A stretch of 64,000 bases of DNA from Chloroflexota bacterium (GTDB lineage Bacteria; Chloroflexota; Anaerolineae; Aggregatilineales; Phototrophicaceae): NCBI GenBank assembly GCA_011523515.1, contig WTGO01000031.1, forward strand, positions 1 to 64,000. Reading direction: 5' to 3'. The notes under the pieces are model-generated. The model did no database searches. It was not told the origin of the DNA and saw nothing but the letters and a program-made list of their open reading frames with translations. The position numbers were made by a program, and so were the translations under genes. Below, one piece after another: positions 1-9,200 of this stretch; position 1 is the first letter of the stretch; every line of letters begins with the position of its first letter.

Positions 1-2
1 AC

Positions 3-797
3 AGCTTGACCGAGCCCATGTCGGGCAGCGACGCCGGCAATATGGCCAGCCGCGCTGTGCTCAACGAAGCGGGCACGCACTATATCATCAGCGGGCGCAA
101 GAGCTGGGTGACCAGCGCGCCTTTCGCTGACCGGATTGTGCTCTTTGCGATGACGGCCGCGGAAGAGCAACATCGCGGCATCACCTGCTTTCTCATCGAC
201 ACCAGCCAGCCCGGATTCAGTCGCGGCAAGACCGAGCCCAAGCTGGGCATTCGCGCCAGCGCCACCAGCGAAATCATCTTCGACAACTACGCCTGCCCGA
301 TTGAGCAGGTGCTTGGGGGCGTGGGGCAGGGCTTCAAGATCGCCATGACGGTGCTGGACGCCGGGCGCATCGGCATCGCGGCGCAGGCGCTGGGCATCGC
401 CGAGGCGGCCTATGAAGCGGCGCTGGTTTACGCGCGCGAACGCGAGGCTTTCGGCGCGCCCATCGGCAGCTATCAGATGATCCAACAAAAGATCGCCGAT
501 ATGAAGACACGCATCGAAGCCGGCCGCGGCTTGATCTACGGGGCGATTGTCGCCAAGGAGCGGGCGCTGGCGAGCGGCGGACGTTACACCACCGAAGCAA
601 GCATGGCCAAGCTGTTCTGCAGCGAGACGGCGGCATATGTCACCGACGAGGCCCTGCAAATCCACGGCGGCATGGGTTACAGCAAAGAGATGCCGATCGA
701 GCGCTATTATCGCGATGCGCGCATCACGCGAATTTACGAAGGCACGAGCGAGATCCAGCGCATGGTGATCGCTCGCAATGAATTGGGGTTACGATGA
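3..797 (+). CDS. acyl-CoA dehydrogenase (5' truncated by window edge)
   Basis: Translation LTEPMSGSDAGNMASRA...GRKSWVTSA...YYRDARITRIYEGTSEIQRMVIARNELGLR is typical of the acyl-CoA dehydrogenase middle and C-terminal regions; the frame is open to the window start. Confidence 0.93.
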   Translation, partial: SLTEPMSGSDAGNMASRAVLNEAGTHYIISGRKSWVTSAPFADRIVLFAMTAAEEQHRGITCFLIDTSQPGFSRGKTEPKLGIRASATSEIIFDNYACPIEQVLGGVGQGFKIAMTVLDAGRIGIAAQALGIAEAAYEAALVYAREREAFGAPIGSYQMIQQKIADMKTRIEAGRGLIYGAIVAKERALASGGRYTTEASMAKLFCSETAAYVTDEALQIHGGMGYSKEMPIERYYRDARITRIYEGTSEIQRMVIARNELGLR

Positions 798-1825
798 GAG
801 CAGCAGTCTTAAGAGGACACGGCGGCCACGAGGTCGTCGATTATGCAGAGGGTTTGCCCATGCCTGAGCCGGGCTACGGCGAGGCGCGGGTCAAGATCAA
901 AGCGGCGGCGCTGAACCGGCTGGATTTGTGGGTGCGGGCCGGCTGGCGTGGCTTGGAGCTGGACTTTCCGCATGTAGTCTGCGCGGATGGCGCCGGCGTG
1001 GTGGACGCGGTGGGCGAGGGTGTGACGACGGTCGCGGTTGGCGACCCCGTCTGCATCGACCCGACCATTGTAGCGGCCGACGATCCGGCGCTGCATAGCG
1101 GGCTGGAGAATCAGACGCGTATCGCTATCCTGGGCGAGCATCATAGCGGGACGGCGGCCGAGTACGTGGTCCTGCCGCAGCGCAACTTGATGAAAATGCC
1201 GGTCGGTTTTGACTACGGCGAGGCGGCGGCGGTCGGTCTGGTGGGGGTGACGGCCTGGCATTCGCTGATCACGCGCGGCGGCCTGACCGCGGGCGAATCG
1301 GTCTTGATTGTGGGCGCGGGCGGTGGCGTCAACAGCATCAGTATTCAGATCGCCAAGCTGGCCGGCGCGACCGTGTATGTGGTCGGCAGCGATGCCCGGA
1401 AATGCGCGCAAGCCGAAGCCATCGGCGCGGACGTGACGATCAACCGCGACGACGAGCCGCAGTGGTCGCGCGCGATCTACCGGTTGACGAATCGGCGCGG
1501 GGTGGATGTGGTTGTCGACAATGTCGGCGCGGCGACCCTGGGGCAGAGCATGCGCGCTTGCCGCATCGGCGGTCGCATCCTGATCGTCGGCGGCACCAGC
1601 GGCTATCAAGTCGAGCTCAACGTGGCGCAGTTATTCGCGCGGCATATCGAGCTGATCGGCAGTACAATGGGGCCGCATCGCGATTATGTCACCTTCATGG
1701 AGCAGGTCTACGCCGGGCGTATCCAGGCGGTGATCGGCGCGCGTCTGCCGCTCAGCGAGGCGCGACACGCGCAACAGCTGCTTGAGGAGAATGCGGTCTT
1801 CGGCAAGGTCGTGCTGGAGGTTTAG
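794..1825 (+). CDS. zinc-binding alcohol dehydrogenase / quinone oxidoreductase family (MDR superfamily)
   Basis: MDR fold motifs: VKIKAAALNRLDLWVRAG, VLIVGAGGGVNSISIQIAKLAGATVYVVGSD; overlaps the upstream acyl-CoA dehydrogenase stop by 4 nt. Confidence 0.9.
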   Translation: MRAAVLRGHGGHEVVDYAEGLPMPEPGYGEARVKIKAAALNRLDLWVRAGWRGLELDFPHVVCADGAGVVDAVGEGVTTVAVGDPVCIDPTIVAADDPALHSGLENQTRIAILGEHHSGTAAEYVVLPQRNLMKMPVGFDYGEAAAVGLVGVTAWHSLITRGGLTAGESVLIVGAGGGVNSISIQIAKLAGATVYVVGSDARKCAQAEAIGADVTINRDDEPQWSRAIYRLTNRRGVDVVVDNVGAATLGQSMRACRIGGRILIVGGTSGYQVELNVAQLFARHIELIGSTMGPHRDYVTFMEQVYAGRIQAVIGARLPLSEARHAQQLLEENAVFGKVVLEV

Positions 1826-1846
1826 CCCGGGTAGAGTCAGGCCAGA

Positions 1847-2320
1847 ATGCCATTTGACGGCACGGACGTTTTTTTGCTGGCGAGCCAATTAGGGTTGCCG
1901 GATTTGGAGCGCGCGGCGGGCGCAGCCGGCGTGATGAGCATCTTGCAAGTGTCGGCCTATTATGCCGAGCGCAGGGTGCGGCATTCGGTGGCGCGCGTCA
2001 GCGAGTATCAGACCGGCGAAATCGAATTGCGGATCGTATTTCAAGGCGTGAGTCTGGCTGAGCCGCTGCGGCTCGCGGTCGAGCGCGAGAGTATGGAGAA
2101 GCTGGATGAAGTGCTGCTGCGGGTTAAGTTCGGCAGGCTGGTCGATCAGCCCGGGCTCTCTTACGCCGAGCGCAGTTTGTGGCTGATTCAGCGGGCGGCG
2201 GGGAATCACAACCATGGCATTCTGGTCGCGCCTGATCGGCCGGAGACGCCCTACTCGACCATTGTCAACGCGATTGACGCCTACCTGCCCGAGGCCATTC
2301 GCGAGATACCCTTGAGGTGA
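1847..2320 (+). CDS. hypothetical protein
   Basis: 157-aa ORF in a same-strand gene chain, overlapping the next ORF by 4 nt; no family recognised. Confidence 0.7.
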   Translation: MPFDGTDVFLLASQLGLPDLERAAGAAGVMSILQVSAYYAERRVRHSVARVSEYQTGEIELRIVFQGVSLAEPLRLAVERESMEKLDEVLLRVKFGRLVDQPGLSYAERSLWLIQRAAGNHNHGILVAPDRPETPYSTIVNAIDAYLPEAIREIPLR

Positions 2321-2325
2321 CGCCG

Positions 2326-2922
2326 ATGAACGATGACGCGCTGCACGAGGTCGAGGTCAAACTTTATACGCCGGATTTGACGCGCGTCAAGACGGCCCTG
2401 GAAGCGGCCGGCGCCGCACTGGTGAAGCCGCGGGTGTTCGAGCGCAACGTGCGTTATGACAGCGCCGATGGGATGCTGACGGCAGGGGGCGTTGTGCTGC
2501 GCTTGCGGCAGGATGATGCCGCGCGGCTGACATTCAAGGCCGACGAACGGGTGGTGGACGGCATCTCCAGCCGCTTCGAAGCCGAGGTCGAAGTCAGCGA
2601 TTTCGCGTTGATGGGTCTGATTTTGGAGCGGCTGGGCTATGTAGTCGCTCTGATTTACGAGAAGTACCGGACGACCTATGCGCTGGCGGGAGCGGAAGTG
2701 GTGCTGGACGAGCTGCCCTTCGGCAATTTCACCGAGATTGAGGGCGATGCGGCGACGATTGAGCGGGTAGCGGGTCAGCTGGGGCTGGCTGGCGCGCGGC
2801 GCATGGGCGGGAGTTATGTGTACATTTTTTTGGGCTTGAAGGAGCGCTTGGGATTGATGGAGCGGGATTGTACGTTTGAGGTGTTTGCTGGGGTGGATGT
2901 GGATTTGTCACAGGTGATTTAA
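2326..2922 (+). CDS. class IV adenylate cyclase-like / CYTH domain protein
   Basis: HEVEVKLYTPDLTRVKTALEAAGA...RNVRYDSADGMLTAGGVVLRLRQDD...LTFKA...FEAEVEV matches the CYTH ExExK signature. The start could be 2317 or 2326. Confidence 0.85.
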   Translation: MNDDALHEVEVKLYTPDLTRVKTALEAAGAALVKPRVFERNVRYDSADGMLTAGGVVLRLRQDDAARLTFKADERVVDGISSRFEAEVEVSDFALMGLILERLGYVVALIYEKYRTTYALAGAEVVLDELPFGNFTEIEGDAATIERVAGQLGLAGARRMGGSYVYIFLGLKERLGLMERDCTFEVFAGVDVDLSQVI

Positions 2923-2982
2923 CCACCGAGATCACAGAGAACGCAGAGAAATTTTACCACTGAGTACACCGAGGACACCGAG
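2923..2982 (+). repeat. intergenic cACCGAG/CACAGAG-type repeat (left copy)
   Basis: accaccgagatcacagagaacgcagag...accactgagtacaccgaggacaccgag; related inverted copy at 4046-4074 and related sequence at 31.4 kb. Confidence 0.7.
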
Positions 2983-3006
2983 TCTAACGAAAACACCGAC
3001 TATAGG

Positions 3007-3027
3007 ATTGTAGGGGCGAGCCTTGGC
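3007..3027 (+). repeat. left arm of 21-bp inverted repeat flanking the TIR gene
   Basis: ATTGTAGGGGCGAGCCTTGGC; exact reverse complement at 3980-4000. Confidence 0.85.
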
Positions 3028-3075
3028 TCGCCGCACTCGTGAAATCGCGAGACCTACGCAAAGAGGACAAGTGAG

Positions 3076-3852
3076 ATGATGACAACTCCAGAGAAGCAAG
3101 AGAGACTACGTCGGTTTCTGGCTGAACGAGAGACTGTGCCAATTCCGCGCAATTACGGAAAGCTGGTCAAGTTACTGGCGTTGGAATTTGCGCAAGGCAT
3201 ACATTTAAATCTGTGGCGCCCTGAAATAATTCTTGTCCGTCAAAACGAGCCGCATCGACCGGACCAGGCAATTTTGCGACAGTTTATTGAAGAGCGTTGG
3301 AAGGATTCAATCGACAGCACATTTACGATTGTTTTGTTGGCACACGGTTACATAGCTGCGACACAGTATGAGACAAGGTACCGCGTCACAGAGAAGGCGA
3401 TGGATCTTCTCGAATACCCGGACCCGCACGACGTCTTCATTTCGTACCGACGACTCGACAGCAGCGCGCTCGCCCTTCTGGTGCTTGCGCGACTCAAAGA
3501 ACACAGTCTTGTCCCATTTTGCGACATGGCGCTGGAAGCGGGTGGCAACTGGCACGCGGATTTAGAAGATCGCATCCGAGACTGTGATTATTTCATCATA
3601 TTGCTCGGCAAAGACACGCTGTCGTCGCCAATGACGGTAAAGGAAATCCAATGGGCGCTGGAATACGAAAAAACAGTCATACCCGTTTGGCACAGCGGTT
3701 TCGACATTGATTCCGACCAGTGGAACCATGTCCCGTCCAAAGTGATTGACGCGATTCAGCAGACAAACGCGATCATCGTTCAAGACGAAAGCGCGAGCGG
3801 CTACAACAGCGCCATCGTCGAGTTACTGAACCGTTTCGGTATAACGCCGTAG
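3076..3852 (+). CDS. TIR domain protein with N-terminal winged-helix-like region
   Basis: TIR motifs DPHDVFISYRRLDSSALA...DCDYFIILLGKDTLSSPMTVKEIQWALEYEKTVIPVWH; the N-terminal segment VLLAHGYIAATQYETRYRVTEKAMDLL resembles a winged-helix wing region. Confidence 0.85.
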   Translation: MMTTPEKQERLRRFLAERETVPIPRNYGKLVKLLALEFAQGIHLNLWRPEIILVRQNEPHRPDQAILRQFIEERWKDSIDSTFTIVLLAHGYIAATQYETRYRVTEKAMDLLEYPDPHDVFISYRRLDSSALALLVLARLKEHSLVPFCDMALEAGGNWHADLEDRIRDCDYFIILLGKDTLSSPMTVKEIQWALEYEKTVIPVWHSGFDIDSDQWNHVPSKVIDAIQQTNAIIVQDESASGYNSAIVELLNRFGITP

Positions 3853-3979
3853 GCAAGCAGCGCTGTACGGGCTACCTATCAGGTCGCCCGAAAATGTAGG
3901 TGAAATGACCGGCGGGCGACCCACCGGCTCGCCCCTGCGCACAGCGCGTATGGCGGATTTCGGATGAGGACGTGGGCGG

Positions 3980-4000
3980 GCCAAGGCTCGCCCCTACAAT
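3980..4000 (-). repeat. right arm of 21-bp inverted repeat flanking the TIR gene
   Basis: GCCAAGGCTCGCCCCTACAAT is the exact reverse complement of 3007-3027. Confidence 0.85.
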
Positions 4001-4045
4001 TTTCGACGTTGCACGTGTTTTTCGCGTTGGGCGGATAGCAGACTT

Positions 4046-4074
4046 CCTCTGCGCCCTCTGTGTCTCTGTGGTGA
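4046..4074 (-). repeat. intergenic cACCGAG/CACAGAG-type repeat (right, inverted copy)
   Basis: cctctgcgccctctgtgtctctgtggtga; its reverse complement tcaccacagagacacagagggcgcagagg resembles 2923-2948. Confidence 0.7.
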
Positions 4075-4149
4075 ATCTGCCTTGAGCAAAGCGGCGAGTC
4101 TGCGTATCATGCGCTCTGTTTTGTACGCGCTTGGCAGGCAAGCTGTGCT

Positions 4150-5073
4150 TTGATTGAGCTAATCCACATATTCATCGACAACTTGCTGCCGGTGCTGGCG
4201 ATTGCCGGCGTCGGTCTGTATTTGCGGCGCCGTTTTGATGTCAATCCGGCGATGATCTCGCGCATGATGTTCCACGTCTTTTCGCCGGCGCTTGCCTTCA
4301 ACGCGCTGTATACGCGCGACATCAGCGGCGGGGACTTCCTGCGCATGTATGGCGGCACGGTGGCGCTGGCGCTGACGGTCGCGTCTATCGCCTTTCTGGC
4401 GCTGCGCTGGCAGAAGATCAAAGCGAACGAGCGCGCGGCGGCCTTGGTCTCCACCTTTGTCTTTAACGGCGGCAACTTCGGCATCTCGATCGTCAGCTTT
4501 GCCTTCGGGGCGGAGGCGCTGAGTTACGCTGTCATCGCTTATGTGGCGGGTTCGACCACCGCTTACACGCTGGGCGTCTATATTTCGTCCAAGGGCAAAG
4601 CGTCTATGCTGCAGTCGCTGAGCAGCATCTTGCGTACGCCGTCGGTGTACGCGCTAGTCTTGGCTTTCGCGCTCAAGGGGCTTGGCATCAACGAGCTGCC
4701 GCCGGCGCTTGCCCGCACGTCGCAGCTGTTGGCCGATGCGTCGATCCCGCTGATGCTGGTGCTGCTGGGCTTGCAGCTGGGCGGGCTGGGCAAACCGAGC
4801 GGTTGGCGGTTGGTCGTCTCAGCCGGCGCTATTCGCTTGCTGCTCGCGCCATTGATTGCGGTGTTCTTCGCTTCGCTGTTTGGCTTGGAAGGCGCGGCGC
4901 GCTTCGCCTTTATCTTGCAGGCCGGCATGCCCACGGCGGTCATGACCATCGTGCTGGCGCACGAGTTCGGCACTGACCAGGACCTGGCGCTCAATCTGAT
5001 TATGGCTACCACTGTGGTCAGCCCGCTTACCTTGTCCCTGCTGATCTACCTGCTTCAGAACGGCATGATCTAA
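4150..5073 (+). CDS. AEC family transporter (auxin efflux carrier-like permease)
   Basis: Multi-TM protein with FVFNGGNFGISIVSFAFG, ADASIPLMLVLLGLQLGG and LQAGMPTAVMTIVLAHEFG, typical of the AEC/Mem_trans family; TTG start. Confidence 0.9.
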   Translation: MIELIHIFIDNLLPVLAIAGVGLYLRRRFDVNPAMISRMMFHVFSPALAFNALYTRDISGGDFLRMYGGTVALALTVASIAFLALRWQKIKANERAAALVSTFVFNGGNFGISIVSFAFGAEALSYAVIAYVAGSTTAYTLGVYISSKGKASMLQSLSSILRTPSVYALVLAFALKGLGINELPPALARTSQLLADASIPLMLVLLGLQLGGLGKPSGWRLVVSAGAIRLLLAPLIAVFFASLFGLEGAARFAFILQAGMPTAVMTIVLAHEFGTDQDLALNLIMATTVVSPLTLSLLIYLLQNGMI

Positions 5074-5169
5074 GTCCGGGCGATTCGGTTGCGCATTTAG
5101 CGAACTTATCTATCTTAACCTGCTTCAAACCAGTATAATACCCGAGTCATTGATTGGTAGGGAGCCCGC

Positions 5170-6264
5170 GTGCCACACCACAAACTTGTTGAAGCAGTGC
5201 CGCTTGGCAAGCCCTCAAGACAGCTGCGAGTGCTGCGCGTCGGCTGGCATGATACACGCGCGCTGTTTCGCGAGTTCCGCAAGCCGCTGTTCATATTCGT
5301 CCTGGCGATATTTGTCGGTGGCTATATCTACATGAAGCTCAACAATGATTGGTCCGACAATGACGCGCTGAACTATGTCGATATGCCTTATATCATGTTG
5401 GCGCTGATGGTGCTGGAAGCCTCGATTGACGTGCCCAATGAGCCTTATCTGATCATATTTTGGTATATTCAGCCGCTATTGGCGGTGTATATCGTGGGGC
5501 GGGGGGCGGCGGATTTCCTGCGGCTCTTTATCAATCGCGAAGAAAGGCGCAGCGCCTGGGAGGCAGCCGTGGCATCTACGTTCAAGCGGCACATCATCGT
5601 GGTCGGCATCGGCCACACCGGCATGCGGATCACGCGCGAGCTATCGCAGATGGGATTCGAAGTGGTGGCGATCGATGCTGGCGTTAGCAAGGAATCGCAC
5701 GAGGCGCTTCATGGCCTGGATGTACCCTTGATCGCGGGCGACGGCCGGCAAGAGCAGGCGCTGGAAGCGGCCGGGCTTGGCCGGGCGACAGCGGTCGTTG
5801 TCGCCACGTCGGATGATCACGTAAACCTCGAGGTTACGATGCGCGTACGGGATATGAATGAGCATGTGCGCGTGGTGACGCGTATGTGGGATCGGCGGTT
5901 GGCGCAGCAGATCGAGCGGTTTTTCGGTGTTGAGGTCCTCAGCGCTTCGGATTTGGCGGCGCCCGCATTTGCCGGTGCGGCTGTCGGCGCGGAGATTACG
6001 CAGAACCTGCATATCGCGGGCATGGAATACAGCATGATCCGTCTGGTCGTCCGCGCCGATTCTTTTATGGACGGTCAGACTGTCGAGGCGATCCAGGAAA
6101 ATGAAGGCGTAGACATCGTCCTGTTGCACCAGGGGAACGGCAGTTCGCCCGATGTACATCCGCGTGGCGACATCCTTGTGCGCGGCGGCGATACAATCGT
6201 GCTATTCGCCCACCATGATCGCATCACCGAGCTTATCGGACGCAACGAAAGCGGTGGCCGCTAG
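5170..6264 (+). CDS. TrkA/RCK-type NAD-binding potassium-channel-family protein
   Basis: Two TM segments, then IIVVGIGHTGMRITRELSQMGFEVVAID (TrkA-N Rossmann motif) and a TrkA-C-like tail; GTG start. Confidence 0.85.
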   Translation: MPHHKLVEAVPLGKPSRQLRVLRVGWHDTRALFREFRKPLFIFVLAIFVGGYIYMKLNNDWSDNDALNYVDMPYIMLALMVLEASIDVPNEPYLIIFWYIQPLLAVYIVGRGAADFLRLFINREERRSAWEAAVASTFKRHIIVVGIGHTGMRITRELSQMGFEVVAIDAGVSKESHEALHGLDVPLIAGDGRQEQALEAAGLGRATAVVVATSDDHVNLEVTMRVRDMNEHVRVVTRMWDRRLAQQIERFFGVEVLSASDLAAPAFAGAAVGAEITQNLHIAGMEYSMIRLVVRADSFMDGQTVEAIQENEGVDIVLLHQGNGSSPDVHPRGDILVRGGDTIVLFAHHDRITELIGRNESGGR

Positions 6265-6279
6265 CGCATTGGCGGCGTC

Positions 6280-9200
6280 TCACTTGCGCCGGGGAAAGCG
6301 CGTCAGAATGGTAAGCGGCTCCGGCACCTTGATGCGTTCGCTGAGCGACAGATTGCCCAGGTTGGTCGTTTTGGCGCGGGCGGCGCCGGCATAAAGCGCC
6401 AGCTGCGTTCCCGCTTTGCGGAAGCCAATTTCCATCAACGCCTGCCCAACCTGGTAACCCTCCGAGTCGATATTGCAACTGGTGACTTTGCCGACGACGC
6501 GTCCGCGCGGGCTGACGATGGGGTCGCCATAGTGCGCCGGGCGCGCGCCACGATTGTCCATGCGGAAGCGGCTGAGCTGGAATTTGCGCTGCGCTTCGTG
6601 GGCGATGAAGGCGGCCTTGCCAATGAAGAAGGGTTTGTACAATTTGACGTAGGCGCCAAAGCCGGCGTCGGCCGGGTTCATATTGAGCTCGCCGGCCAGC
6701 TCCAGGCCGTACAGGGGCAGCCCGGCTTCGGTGCGCAGGCTGTCGCGGGCCGCCAAGCCACACGGTGTCACGCCGGCATCAACCAGCGCCTGAAAGAGGG
6801 CAGCCGCCTGATCGGGATGCGCGAAGAGCTCGTAGGCGACGCGTTCGCCAGTGTAACCCGTGCGCGAGACGATCAGGTCGATGCCGCCGAGCCTAACACG
6901 TGTCACGCCCGCCCATTTCAGCCGCTTGACGCGCGCCTTGTCTGCCGCGCTGCCGTCGAGCGAGAGCAAGCAGTCGCGGCTCTTTGGTCCCTGCAGCGCG
7001 ATGTCGACGCGCCGTTCCTTGTCCCACTGCCGCAGGCGCAGATCACGTAATTGGAAGCGGTCGGCGCCGGACAGACGCCGGCTTGGATGGCGCGAATCGA
7101 TCATCACCTCGCCCGTGATGACGGCCTGGAGCCATTGCCAGTTTTTGTCGTTGTTGGAGGCGTTGACGACCACCAGGAAGTGTTCTTCGGCCAGGCGATA
7201 GATCATCAGGTCGTCAAGCGGGATGCCGGCGACATCGAGAAAGTAGGTATAGTGCGAGCTGCCGACTTTCAAGCGCTTGACATCATTGGTGGTGACCTGA
7301 TCGAGGAAATCGGCCGCGCCGCGCCCCTGGATGTCGAAAACGCCCATATGCGCCACATCAAAGATGCCTGCGCCGTTACGGACGGCGTTATGCTCTTCGC
7401 TGACCGAGCGATACCATAGCGGCATATCGTATCCGGCGAAGGGCGCCATCTTCGCGCCCAGGTCCAGGTGCAGCGCATGCAAAGGCGTCTCCTGCAGCAT
7501 ATCTACAGCGGCGACATCCGGTTCAAACTGGGGCAGATCGGCCGCAGGTTGGCGGGGATAAAGCTCGCCGTTTATGCCGACGCAATAAGTTTTCTCTGCG
7601 TAGCCGGCGCTATCGGCCAGCATTTCCGGCTCGCCTTCGCCGATGATTTGCACGGAAACCGGGCCCGGCAATTTTGCGTGCGCATCGGCGTCGTCGAATA
7701 GAACGAAACCGTCGCTGAGGCTGCGCATCCATGCCACGGCGCGCTCGGCCCATCCGGCCAGGGTCAGGCGATATTCGCTCTGCGAGAGCCGCTCGACGCT
7801 GCCGCTGGCCATCGCCGAGCCGTCCTTCTCGAGGATGCGGGTCGGCTGCTGTTCGCCGTCCTTGAGCGCTGCTACATCGCTGGACAGGACAAGTTGCAAG
7901 AAGTCTGCGGCAACCGCTCCGCTCACGCTGATGTTGATGCAGGTTTCAGCGGCGTTGTGATCCAATTGATAGAAATGGGGGTAGTCATCGGCGTCGGCGT
8001 TGGTATCGATTCCGAGTTGGGCGGACAAGGCGCGCGACCGCCGTTGCGCCGCCTGCAGCACATCAAAGTCGATCTTGGCCCGCGCAAGAGGGCGCACTCG
8101 GCCGGTCAAGCTGAAGGGCAGGCAGGCTTCCAGCACATCAGCGATGATGTCGCCGAGCTCGTCGATTTGGCTTACGCTGATGCCGCGTTGCGTGAGCCAG
8201 GTAGTTCCAAGGCGGATCCCGCTGGGACGCAGCGCCGAGGTGTCGCCGGGGATCGTTTGCCGATTGACGACGACGCCGGCCAGGTCGAGGATGCGCGCGG
8301 CCATGTCGCCGCTGAGTTCTGCGCCGTCGGCCCCGACGATGGACTTGCAGTCCAGCAGCAGCAGATGCGTGTTCGTGCCGCCGTAGGGCACGCGGAATCC
8401 GCGATCGGTCAGCTTGGCGGCCAACCGCTCGGCATTGACCAGGGTATTTGCTTGCAGGTCCCGAAACTGCTTGGTCGTGGCCAGGCGCAGGGCGACCGCC
8501 AAACCAGCCATGGCATTGATATGCGGCCCGCCTTGCTCGCCGGGGAAGACAGCGCGGTCCAGCTTGCGGGAAAGGTCGCGCCGGTGGGTGATAAGTACCG
8601 CTCCGCGCGGTCCATTCAGTGTTTTGTGGGTGGTGAAACTGACGACATCGGCGATGCCGACCGGGCTGGGGTAGACGCCGGCGGCGATCAGCCCGGCGAC
8701 ATGGGCCACATCCGCCAGCAGATAGGCGCCAACTGCATCGGCAATTTTGCGATATTCGTCCCAGTCGGCGGCGTAGGGATAACTGCTGAAGCCGCCGATG
8801 ATGAGGCGCGGCTTATGCTCCAGCGCAAGCTGCATCATCTGCTGGTAGTCAAGTTTTTCGCTTTCGGGATTGATGCTGTAGCTGACAATGTTGTAGTTGC
8901 TGCCGCTGCGGTTGACCGGGCTGCCGTGGGTCAAATGGCCTCCCATGATCAGGTCCATGCCCATCACGGTGTCGCCGACATCAAGCAGGGCTGAATAGAC
9001 GGCGTTATTGGCTGGCGCGCCGGAAAGCGGCTGCACATTCACGTAGAGGTCGTCGGCGTCGAGTCCGTTGCCCTGGAAGACCTCGGCCGCGCGCCGCCGC
9101 GCCAAAGACTCCAGAATGTTGGCGTATTCCGTGCCTTTGTAATAGCGTTGATCGGCATTGCGGCGGAATTCCGGCAGTCGCTGGGCGTAATCGAGAACTT

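Noticed and set aside
809-1609. 266-aa minus-strand ORF
   Set aside because: Antisense to a clear MDR dehydrogenase; composition (His/Arg/Asp-rich) is typical of spurious GC-rich shadow ORFs.
7894-8994. 366-aa plus-strand ORF antisense to the SHMT domain
   Set aside because: Long antisense frame produced by high-GC third-position bias; the minus-strand SHMT is unambiguous.
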